64,000 bases of DNA from Daphnia pulex (lineage: Eukaryota > Arthropoda > Branchiopoda > Diplostraca > Daphniidae), in the NCBI RefSeq assembly GCF_021134715.1, contig NC_060017.1, forward strand, positions 3,038,001 to 3,102,000. Reading direction: 5' to 3'. The translations under genes were made by a program, and so were the position numbers. The first letter of the stretch is position 1. Each line of letters begins with the position of its first letter. Shown piece after piece: positions 35,501-47,300 of the stretch. The notes below the pieces were generated by a model. It made no database searches. It had not been told where the DNA came from and worked only from the letters and a program-made list of their open reading frames with translations.

Positions 35501-37833
35501 TTCTTTTCGGCGTTCGGTTGAAGCAAGCGGTCCAAGCTGAATGAAACAAGTGGACAATGAATTTTTAAAACAAAAGGCTCATACAAACGCCTAAATCTGT
35601 TTCGTAAAAACAGGAATTATATATAAGCCTAATGTCTATTCTTTACCTGATGGAAAGATTTTCAAGTAGTCCGGGGTGTTTAGTCATCTGAGTTTTCAGT
35701 TCGTCGAAACTCAGTCCTTTAGCACTAGCCCTATTGACATCGTCGCTGGAATCCCGTGCGTCATCGTACAGAGCTATCGTGAGCTCGTCGAGTTGCATTT
35801 CGCTGAATTTCATTCCGTTCTCTTCAACGCAGGCTTTGAGAACTGCTTTCAATTCGCTGAGCTTGATTATGCCATCCCCTTCATTAGCGAGAACAAAAGA
35901 TTTAGAGATAAGATGCGACATCGAAAGGGAAAGCCTTATACCATCTTCGTCGTAGATTTGGAAGAGACAGCGGACCTTATCTTCTTCGGATTTGCCACAA
36001 AACTGTTGCATTCCTTCACGGAATTCAGCCATAGAAATGCTATTGCTTCCGCTCTTGTCGAAAATGCAGAAGACGCGCTTGGCAAAAAACGGCTATCGAG
36101 GAATATGAAAGGGGAAAAAAATAATTATCGAATTCTTTTATTTTCTTTCTTTGAATTAATACTGATATAATCTCATTAGACAGATGAGGATTAATAGTGG
36201 TGTAGAGCTTACGTTTTTGGATGGTATCAGTTTTTTAAAATCTTCAAATTCGAGCATCTGGCTGTCGTCTTTGGCAATGGATCGAAATAATGCTTCCGCA
36301 CGTCGTGGGTCACATATGTCCGAGCCGCGATACTCACTGCGCAATGCCAGGACCAAAAGTATTTAGAGTTAATTATATTCCAAGAGTGAAACCATCAGCA
36401 AGACATAACGAAACGAGCAAACGACTCACTTTTGTGAAGTGCATTCGGTGAAGAAAGCCATCACTTGGTTTACCGACACTTGACCCGCCTTGTTCTTGTC
36501 GATTAGTGCATAAAGTTTGATTAAAACCTGTTTCAGAGAGAGATATAAAGATATAATATAAAGTCCAGAATACAGAATGCAGTTTAAAATGATTACCCCC
36601 TTTGACTTGAATATGCGGCAAAAAGTTTCCAAATCCGCATCGGTTTCATTAGTAAAGACGTACCAAAGTGTATCCAGCAGATCGACGAATTCAGTTCCTT
36701 CGGCTCTGATTACAAAAGTGAGAAAGTTTCAAACAAAGTTCTATTTTGGTACAGAAACTGTGCCATAGCGCATACCCGAGTTTCTCCTTGAGACTTTCGA
36801 TAAAATCGGAGAGTACAAGTTGGCCTTTGCATTGGTGATCGAATAAACTGAACAGGACTTGCAGCACATTCTTGAAAATGTGCAAGTAAAAATGAGCCAT
36901 TTAGATATTTAGCTCTTATGCGACGACTGTTGCAACATTTATTTGAATTTGTTTTTATACGAACGTACCTCTTGCGAGAAAAGCTGACAAAAGCTGTCAG
37001 GGGAGAATGCTGATTTATGTTCTTTCACGCAATAACTGTTACACAGAGACTCGAGACTAGCGAGGGCTTGAGTCCGCTGCTGAGCTTGCGACAACCAGTT
37101 TCTTTTGCCCGAATCCTCAGGGTGGAGCGCCGGATACAATACGTCCGCCACTTCCATGGCATCGTAACTCGGAGCATTCGATTTTGATAGCAGTGCTTTT
37201 TCGTTTGGATGAATAGATCCCACCTGTTTGGTATGAACGAAAAATATCAGTTGTCGATTGAAACTTTATTGGAACGTAGGAAAGAAAAAGTAAAGTTGAA
37301 TGTACAATTTACGTCATTTTATTTCTAAAGAAAATTTGGTCAAATTTTAATCCGCCTAATCTTTAAAAAGGTTATTGTTTTTTATAGTTAAACTTGAGCA
37401 AATGAGTTGTTGTACAATATGTGATCGTTGGCTGCCATCGTGGCGCAAAGGACGAGTTTGTTTACATGGGACATGTCAAAGTAGTTCCGCATTGTATTAT
37501 TACGAAATTTTTTTTGACGATTGTGTCAATGTTAAGCTAGGGAGGCGTTTGTTTGTCTCTGCTGCTCGATTCGTGGAACTCGCGGAAGGCCCTGCTTCTA
37601 TTCAACGGAAATGGGGGACACTGAAAGATCCGTAGGAGTAAGAAATCGATTTTAATTGGTTCTCTAACGAACCCCATTTCGCAACACCACGCTAGTAAAC
37701 TTATTATAAATATACAAACCCCCCATTTGAAAAATATGTACTAGATGCGGTTACAAGAAAAAGACAAAATTGCATGACACTTAAGTCTAATCGGCATTTG
37801 AAGCTTTACCTTCGAAGGATCGGCGTCTGCCAT
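32524..37833 (-). CDS. NOX5: NOX5-C, calcium-dependent NADPH oxidase (paralogue 3 of 3)
   Basis: Nineteen exons: 37833-37810, 37223-36969, 36870-36776, 36705-36597, 36527-36430, 36336-36213, 36092-35942, 35878-35647, 35536-35334, 35263-35075, 34999-34940, 34845-34706, 34639-34318, 34187-33989, 33922-33767, 33712-33382, 33291-33082, 33005-32802, 32721-32524; 3300 nt, 1099 aa. Exon 1 encodes only MADADPSK. EF loops: DKNKAGQVSVNQ (degenerate), DKSGSNSISMAE, DEDGDGIIKLSE. The haem histidine pairs, HPFTIS, GIGVTPF, CPRC, YCGPPQLAKEL and terminal Phe are conserved. Its C-terminal exon is almost identical in protein to that of NOX5-B. The linker is long (three exons) and His/Arg/Ser rich (HHRYPHHHQQ). 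The last linker exon starts after an acceptor ending TTAAG and the first after one ending ATGAG, both weak, so these two boundaries are the least certain. Confidence 0.93.
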
Positions 37834-40800
37834 AACGGCTGCGAAGAGTTGTGGGACGATGTCTCCGCTTTGTATAAAATTCGTGACACGAATAAATTGT
37901 GTTTCGCTTAAATTGTCGTAAACGCGCGGTAAATATGAAGCGTGTGTTGAGTAAGGCAGTCACGTAGCCTACTCCGCAGCGAGAACAAATGAACCAAATA
38001 AAGGTTTAGGGAAATGATTAAGGACGGAAAGTTGCAAGGGATATCTCCAAGCCGCAGTATGTGTGTGGTTGATGTAATGCTGAGGGAATCATACCTCCAA
38101 GTTGACTGTTACGCAAATAGCCGGATACTTTTTCCGTTGAATTTTAATTATCTCCAAAGTTTATCAAAGCCAACGTTTGTTTCACCGCAACCACATCAAA
38201 AATCGCTCACTACTTCAATCATTTTTACAAGCTGTGACTAGCACACGTTGTCAAAGTCAACAACCTGCGACTGCACTGCCTTTTTTTCGGAAAGGAAAAT
38301 TCTATTTGTTTTTTTTTAATAGGAGAGAGAGAGAGAGGGAGAAAAATAAATCTGGGTTTAAAACAGGGTTAGGGTACGGAAACATGTTTTCGTAACAAAA
38401 TGGAATCTTTCAAGTACTTTCGTTACCATTGTTCGCAGACATTTTATTTTATTTTTTTATGTTTTTGTTGTAGGGCGTGTTTTGAAAATGCGAAATAAGA
38501 GTACGGGCTATCACCTTTATTCTTTAGAGGAAAATTGTCGTATTCCCTTGATCTCCAGCAATCGAGTTCTACAAATTTACTTTGCAATGCACAACTATTT
38601 ATTTGCAAAAGTCTTTCACCGCCCCGCCGATCGAATAATATTATCAGCAGTTTTTACAGGCGCTAGGCACCATCAATAACGAGCCATGCAAACAATCCAA
38701 CGCAATCAGAAGCGTTTGATCGGCTTAGTACACATGAGTTACGCAATTGGAATTCTCTAGACGACATACACGAGCGGCGAATTTCTTTTTTTGGTAACGC
38801 TCGTTTCTTATATTCGTTCGATTTCTCTCTTGGAGTGTTTTTTTTTCTCTTTTTCTTTGTAGTTACTTTTATCTGTCATACGCACAAAATACTTCCCGTC
38901 GATCGATGGTTCCATGGTCCTGGTTTTACTGCGTATCTTTTCCCCACAGCGTCCCATGAGCAAATCGTCGATCGATCCAGCCGTTCAACAATAATAGATA
39001 ATAAGCTAATAATAAATCACATTTCATTTTCAATGACTTGAGCTTTCTCATTGCTTGATCCTTTTGAGCATTAAAAATGTGAATACAATACAGTACATAA
39101 TACCACATCGAAGAAACGGATAAAAGATTAGCGAGTGCGCAATACAAGAGAAACGAAATCATTAAAGTAATCTCAGAAAAGAAGAAAATGATTTTTTGTT
39201 TGTTATTGAACCATATCATTTTTAAGTTAGTGCATGACCGTATTCTCTGTGTGCTTCTAACAGATTACAATGTATAATAAGACGCAATCCATTACGTACA
39301 TTACTGAGCATTATCTGGGAAGTAGCAGATTTGAATGTTGCCGCAGCCAGGAGATGAAGTATTATAGTATAGCAAAGTACAAAAAAAAAAAAAAAGATGT
39401 TTGAGTAATTAGCTGATTAAATTTCTTTCTGGGAGCACGCATGTAGCCACAAATGTAGTTAAACGTTATATTTAATTCATTTATTATTTAATTATTTATT
39501 TATTTTTCAGAATTTTGTATCCAGGTTCGCATTTTGCTCTGGTCCTCAAGAGTCAAGGCCTATCTACGCTGCTGAATCCTTTGGTCTCTCGGGTCTTCAC
39601 GGTAAATTTATCAGCAGCTAAAGGCGGCTGCGGAATAGGAAATGACCTGTCTAGTGTCTAACATAAACAAAGGGGAGTGGTCCAACACACGACATCCACA
39701 TTGCGTGATTTCATGTTAGTCAATGTAAGAAGAATGCACTCTTTGAAGCCTTGCCAATACTCTGCTTCGATCCTTAGACGTACCCATGACATCCCCGTCT
39801 CAGAAGGTTTCCGACAGGTTCCCGGTGGACTGCCAGAAGACTCTCTACACACCAAACCAGTGGGCAAGCGACCATCAATTCCATCCGACTGTATAACGGT
39901 AAACAAATCTGCTGCGAGTCTGTGAAACCGGTCGATCCACCGGATGTCTCCGGTTTCCCAATGTTTCAGTGGATTTCATTTCCGACTGCTCTTAATGGCT
40001 TCAGTCTTTATTCATGCAAATGAAGGTCAAATAAATGATTGATTAGAGAACTTCTTTCTCCAATTCCTTTTTTTGTTCTTGACGGTTCTTTATAGTTCCT
40101 TATTAACAAAATAATTTGAACCGACTACCGTAGGTAACAAGTATTGGAAAATCCGGCTACGCACAGAAAGAACGAATGCAAACAACTCTACAGCCAGAAA
40201 AGACAAAGTAATTAATTTCCATCGGCTTTGATAGGTTACCGATGCGTGGATCCTTGTCTATTCCGCTCTTTAAATTGCCATTTCAGACGGTCTGTCGCGT
40301 TGTCGATTGATTTTTTATTTTATTTTCATGGTCCAAATGTTTTGTGAGTGTGGGCCCTGACATTTCCAAATCAATTTCAACCCTTTCAAGCCTGACGCTC
40401 AAGCTTTCTCTCGGTGTTGGCCCGTTAGCTAGGCGGCACCGAAGAATTAAATGCAATCAATAACGATGTAGGCGCGTGCTGTTTACTGCCATTGCTGTAC
40501 ATATAAGAATGCCAAAAAGAGGAGGCCCAATCTTATTTTATATACACACTTTCGAATTGTTGTACACCCTTTTGATAACAACAGTTTCGTCAGAGTGTAC
40601 ACAGTGATTATAGCATTTTACGGCTGTACACGAATGGACCTATATACAAGTATATCTGACGTAAGCCGCTGTTCCCCCTTATATATATATATACTTGCCG
40701 CTGATTGATCGCCGCGTATTTTTCTTTCCTCGACGGAATCGGACGGAATAGGTTTTCGGTATTCTTCAGAGATTGCAAGTTTTCTGTTGACACCGTAATA

Positions 40801-41381
40801 ATCCTTCTTCCGCCGCACTATATTCTGCTGTGCGGCCCCACGTCTTGTAATTTCTGGTGCGTCTTTTTATACATATAGAAAAGCAATAAAAAAAAGGAGC
40901 ACGATTGATTGAAATGGAACTTTTGCAGCTTCTCGATCAACCAAACACCCACGAGGCGCGTATAGAAATGCGATACAAGTTTTATTTGATTTCGGATGCA
41001 TATAAGCTCTGAATATAATAATTAAATATATAGGTTTTCTCAGTTATGAGAAGCGCTGTGCAATATATCAATACATAAGAAATAAGTAGGATGGAGAATG
41101 GCGTTGGGAAAGGGAAATCAAAAGTTAAACATGTCGAGTCACTTCCAAATCAATGGGCCAAAAAACATGCTTGAATCAATTCATATATACACACAAGTTG
41201 TCGCGAGTTCATTACTCTGCAGTCGAAAAAAAAGGATTTGATATGTACAGCTTTTATTATTATATCCGTGCTTTACGTCACCGAAATAATAGGATGAAAA
41301 GCGCCAGCGCGTTTTGATGGCATCAAGTTCTTGGAACAGTGGAATTGGCTTCGTCTTGATTATTTATTCTTTTTTTTTTTT
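37834..41381. other. Intergenic region upstream of NOX5-C and 3' of the GPCR gene
   Basis: 3.5 kb. The left part is the NOX5-C promoter side, with a short (GA)n run near 38323-38340. A possible spliced, polyadenylated plus-strand transcript lies near 39512-40035 (separate entry). A (TA)n tract is at 40680-40692. The right end holds the GPCR 3' UTR, with a minus-strand AATAAA at 41253-41258. Confidence 0.45.
39512..40035 (+). ncRNA. Possible spliced plus-strand transcript, non-coding or unknown
   Basis: A pyrimidine-rich acceptor (TTATTTATTTTTCAG) at 39510 is followed by more GC-rich sequence with a donor (ACG|GTAAAT) at 39601. AATAAA occurs at 40031-40036 in less GC-rich sequence. Open frames of about 82 codons exist on both strands at 39658-39925, without known content. 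This is a weak, signal-only call. Confidence 0.2.
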
Positions 41382-44300
41382 TTACAAACAACAGTCAACT
41401 TCCGAATGCTCGGTACATTCCGGAATGACTGAAGTGGAGCAGACGGAGCGGTTGTTCATACTCAGGGTACGCATCAAAAGGAGCGGACTGCCGCCACTTG
41501 AAGTGCCGCCAGCACCCCTGGCCAGTCGAGAGGTGAGACCTCGTAATCTGGACGTCGTCGTCGATCCATTAGCCGTCCGGTTGACTTCCTGCCGCTCGTG
41601 CTGGTGCGCGTTCAGAGAGACCCCGGCTCCCATGCCAACGGAAAGGTCGTTCAAATTGTATTGGCTGCTGAATTGGCGACAATGACGGCAGTGTTGACCG
41701 CCAGGGGATCGGTCGCCGGAGAGAGTAGCTTCGTGTCCAGCTCTGCTGGCCGGCGATGAGAAGGCGTTGGAGGCCCGACAGATGCAACGCCGCCGGACGC
41801 AGCAGCAGTAGCTGTTGGCGCAGATGCAGCAGCAACAGCTGTGGATGCGACGCCACATGGATCGGCGGAAGTTTTTCGACATCAGCGAGTAGATGAAGGG
41901 ATTCAAGCACGAGTGGACGTAGGGTAGCATGTTGATGACGACTCGCAGAAAGTAGATGCCCTGCGAGAAGTACTCCAGTCCCACTTTGATGGAGATTTCC
42001 ATGCAGATGCGCGAGCCCCAGCAGATGAGGAAGAGCACGATCACCAGGATCAGCATCTTGATCACCTGTAATTTTGGATATTATAACGAAACGAATCAAG
42101 TTGATTAGCATTAGGTCTTGTATGTTGCTCTAGAATTCGACAGCACTTAGACTCTTAGACGTAGAAGCACTTCAACAAAAATAATACAAAAAAGGGCCAG
42201 ATTATGTCTAACCAGTTGGTTACGAGACCAACAATAAATGAATTCACGTCAGTTAATACTGCAGCTCTAGCCATCACATGTATAATAGTCTGTACTGCTG
42301 GCCACGGAAGTTGCTGCCAATCTCTTGAATTACATGCCTCTCTAGTTGCCCAGCTTTATATCTTTTGTGTTTCAGTGCCAGCTCTTAGGATAGAAAAGAA
42401 TCTAAATCATTGAGTGACTCCGGCTTCTTTTAATGGGATACAGTCTCCTCGAATATACTACCGTGTACGGTAGAATCGCCACCAGGAGGGGAAAAAGAAA
42501 GTGGTTAATAGGATGGAGAAGAAGAGCATGACGGACAAAGTGCAGCAGCATAGTACAGTAAGTCTCTCGTTAAAATTAATTTCGAAGCCGGCTGAAAATA
42601 GCCAAGATGTAGGATGTATAAAAAAAAAGAAAATGTCTTGTTGCAAACGTGAAGAACGGAAGGAATTGGACATTATGGATTGAGATGATTACATATGTTG
42701 GTGGCTGTTTGCCCAATCAACGTCATTTCAATTATCAACTGCCTGTACATCAGGATCAAACGAATTGAGCTTATGAGTCTTTGCGTGCATGTTTTGGCTT
42801 AGTCAACTATGCTCTTTTGTCCCGGAAGAAACTTAACCATCAACCAAAGACATTTTCAAACAGCTTCAGACCGTATTCATATGGGTCGGTCGTCGTACTG
42901 TTTGTCGCCGCCCCGATAGTGAACTCTATCTGCTTGATGCAAGTCCTTTGAAATTTATAGAAGCAAAACGGGGGCCGTGGTGCGTATACAGCGAACTAAT
43001 AACACTTGTGCAAGCAGAGAGAGCTTTGTAAATTAGCAATGCTTTGTGTATCTGAACAAGTGAGCATAGTGTACGCATGCCCGGGAATAACCCACAGACA
43101 ATACTTTCCTTTAATATGCACCGCCAGTAGTAAAGTACGTACGGTAGATTAGGCGTTATTGGAATATTCTTTAATGTTAATAGCGAGCCGAATCTGTCCG
43201 ACGCCGTGCAAGTTATGACAGGACGATATATTAGCATCTGATAGCAGCAATACCCACATGATTTATGTGTCACAGCTCACAGACTGGAATGGTCGCAACG
43301 CCCAATAGCGAATAAATATATTAGCTAATAGATGTCTTTTTCAAAATTTACATTTTCAAACTTTCGTTCGATGTGTCATCGTTGTGTCCATAAATATTTT
43401 GTTTGGAGTAGACTTCTTCTTCAACCCGCCCGTGCATGGCTCTCCATGGAAAGGATATATAACTATATTGCAACTAGGATATAATAATACCTTACAGAAA
43501 CTGATAACAAAGAAATATGCTAATACAGCAGCTATATAAGGTTCGCGGGTTATTACGTCAGAAACGGTCGAATGTCATAACCGGGAAGACTAAACCGCAT
43601 TATTTGTTATATTAGACATGTCATGTGCTGTCGTAGTGTTGCGTTTGCCATATGTTCATGGTTTAGTTTCGATCGATTTCTTATAAAATGTGCATCGCCC
43701 CCGTATACCTAACCGAGCGGAAACACCTAATGATTAAAGGGCTTTACGCGCAGTCATCTATTTTTCTTTTTCTTTTGAAAAAAAAAAAAAAAAAAAAAAT
43801 AAGAAAAGAAAGGAGGCTCTCAAAAGTTCCTCAAAAGCGCAACGCTAGATTATTTGTTGCCTCGGATAAAAACTTCAAAAGGAAGAACACAAGAACCTTA
43901 TGGTAAAATGCGCCCCGAGCATCAGACTTGACATTCTGTTCTGATATCAAGAGATTGACGAACCCAACGTCAAGAAAACAAAAAACACAAAACAAAAAAA
44001 ATGATCCTACAACAAATGCTCCTCCCATCTACGTACACGACAGACGTACGTATATAGTCACCAAAAAAAGTCAGAGATGACGTCACCTGTTTCCTGGCGT
44101 TACGGGCATCCTCCGCTCTCGCCTGATGGACTCCGATCTTTCTGATAGTAGGTCGAGCAGGTCTCAATGTTTCCTGTCATCGCAACAACGAAAGAAAAGG
44201 GAGAGAAAGAGAGCGATCGAATATTAGAAGATGCATGTTCGGGTTGAGTGCGCGTGAGAAAAAAAGGCAACACAGCATCAAGAACGGGAGCGTGCATGGG

Positions 44301-47300
44301 CGTGGAACAAAGTTCTTACTCTGAGATGTTTCCTAGCGAGTATTAAATGAGACTCGCGGTGATGGGGGTTGTTTTCCGGCGAGGATGGAGTGGGCGGGTG
44401 ATGATGATGATGATGATGATGGCCGTTACTAGCGGCGCCGGCGAATCCTTTACAGCATGACGAGGCCTGATTACTGGCCGCGCACGGTCCGTGACAAGGC
44501 AGCAGGCAAGCTTCGTGACCGCGAACTGGCAGCAGGGCAGTCGAAGTGCCCGGAATGGTGGCGGCGGTAGCTCCGACGACGATCGTAGTTCCAGCGACGG
44601 TTGTGGCAACGGCTCGCGGGACCGATGACGATGATGACGCAGAGTCATTGCCGGACTTTTGATTGTATGGCCATCGACTGCTGGTGCTGCTGCTCCCGCC
44701 GCGCCATCGCCTCTCGTGGTGACGCGACGGTCTCTCGTGACTGTCGCCAGAACAAAACAAAAGATACAAACAATAGAAATAAAGGTTGCTGCTGCCGGCA
44801 AGCAAGCTAATAGTACAGCAGCACTGCATGGTTCGGAGAATGGCGGGGACTCTCTGTCCGTATAAGCGAACAATGTAATCGTCCGGTCGGTTTGGCCCAC
44901 TTTTTTTTTCTCTCTCTCTTCTCCCTTTTTCCGTGTGCACTCGAACGGTCACTCCCCGGCAACATCAAGCCAATAACAACGGCAAACGGCATCAACAATA
45001 ATCACAACTGCAGGTGAACAAGGGAAATCCAAATATGTTTCGTCGTGGGGGAGGTATTACGTATTATACGCGTTCATTCCATGCAGGTGCATGGCTGGTC
45101 GAGCGCGACCATCAATGGCACGAAAATGTGCATTTGTCAGACAAAGAAATACACGCGTTCGTGCTCAATCAACTCCCCCGCTGGCTTGATGATGTATACC
45201 CACCGGCACGTTTCCTTTTAACTTTAAATCGTGTACGCAACTATTTCTTGCTTGTGATGATATAAAGCATATACTAGCTACTCTTTTATCAAATTTGTTT
45301 GTAGCATGATGTCTACGGATGTCTACGAAGGGAAGTCCAATTGTTGTTGAAATCCTGGCTCCAGTCTTTTTGCCTGCGACATTTTATCCGTGTCCACTAT
45401 AAACGTATAGTACTTTCCGTGAATTCAAATTTCTATTTTCGTTTATATACGTTACTATTCGGCAGACGATGGGTCAGCTGAGATAGGTTGCCATCGTCAA
45501 GTGAAATTGACGTTATAGTAATTTCGTTAACGATACTTACAAAAGAAGATTGCAAAGAGTCACGAATCATTCGACTTGTGACAAGGGGATATTGGAACAT
45601 TACATAAGAGCAGGCTTACCATCTGTGCTGTTGCTGCGCTGAAAGACACTGATAATCCGTACACGGATTCCCGTGGCTAGATCCCCATCAATTCCCGAAG
45701 GCAGCATTGCTGTAGCTGCCATTGTTATTTCTTATAGGATCCTCGTACTACACTTGACGCATTTCATTTGTACTTTTTCCTATAGGGCCCCTCAAGTCCA
45801 AATTGGGTACACTATAAAGTGAATTGCATTTCTCACTCCCGACGGCTAAAAAAATAATCACGAAGTATATATGTCTCATTATGTTAATGAGTGTCCGAAA
45901 AATCCCAGGGTAATTTTAGATCCCGTCAGCCGTGTCGGAATTGCGTCATAACTCTCTTGATTGATGTAAACGCGTTATTCCCCCTAATTGTTGCACCGCA
46001 TTGCGTGTTTTGTTGAGGTTGATTTGCTCAGCACGTCATCGCTCATCGACTGAATTGAGCGCGTGACGGAGTTATTCGATTTTGTCTTTATTTCCCACCA
46101 TTTCCCAGAAGATAACGACGTAGGCTAATCTGTCGATCGAAGTTCAATCGACTAGAAAGAGAGATGACAAGCTTGTTTGGTTTCCGCTAATTGACGAAAG
46201 AGACGACCGAAAACGTGAAAGTTCATTCAATCGTCTATATTAATGGACGACACAGAAAACATGCGGGGGGAAAAGGGACAGTCGGAAATTTTCACATCAA
46301 TTTTTATTAAAGTGGGCTTTGAACATCATCAAGTGTTTTTTTTTTCTTTAGCCAATGAGGATATCTTTGAATGAATCAAAGGGAAGTTCAAGGTTTTCGC
46401 TTTCTTTCCGTTTCTTCAACATTCACGCTTCTTTGCGTGCAACCCATGCGTTCTACTAATCTTCTAATATCTCAAACTTTGCCGTCAGCTTTGTTCACTG
46501 CGGGTAAATAACCAATTATGTGGCGGGAGGCAAAGGTTATCCTATATAAAACCCTTACAAAAAGTCACGTCTTATATACGTCTTGGAATGTATGCTCTGT
46601 TATTCTATACGTTTGATCTCGCTCCTTTAATTTTCCACCTGTCTCCCACTTCTCTTGTTTAAAAAAAAAGTTCCCGGCATGCCAATAAGTCGAATTCTTC
46701 TTTTCTTCAAGTAGTAAATGTCAGCAGGTTAAAATAAGAAGAAGGTTACTCGTTTTTTTACGCGCATTATGTGTCGGATAATGGAATGATGCATCGCAAC
46801 GCTGGATATGATGCCAGTTATTCCTTTAAGTTTTTAGTGGGGATATAGTATAATGGTGCTGTGCAGAATACAGTGAGAGGTATAGTTTAAGGCGGATATG
46901 ATTAGGGCGGGGCTTTAATGGTCCCATTGATCTCTGCTTCTGTATCCCCCCAAAAAGGGTGCGGACCGCTTTATTGTCCTCAGCGTTCAACTTTACCTTC
47001 CTTTCAGTCTAACATCGTATGTATTGTAACCTTTAGGCTTTAATACTTCCATATTGGTCTATTCATCTTTGAATTACATCATCGTTACTACTTATACTAG
47101 GCACCGTTTGACGCTGAAAGTATCCATGGCCGTCGGGTACACCAAAAAGTTGGGTCAAAATTCTGGACGTAAGGGATTTAAGGGAATTCACAATCTATTG
47201 GAACACGACAGAAGCAAGTTGATGTGGTGGGCCTATTATCTCTCACTCTTCAGCTAAATTCATTGCGCAATATTCTACGCATCGGACGCGTGGGTGTTAT

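Noticed and set aside
37375..37635. Plus-strand frame with several cysteines inside NOX5-C intron 1
   Set aside because: No domain or splice context, opposite strand to the host gene, and no clear promoter or poly(A) signal.
44278..44952. 224-codon minus-strand open frame reported as one long protein
   Set aside because: Only the 44320-44733 part fits the GPCR splice phases. The upstream part contains an unrelated frame through the intron, and the part below 44320 lies past a good donor.
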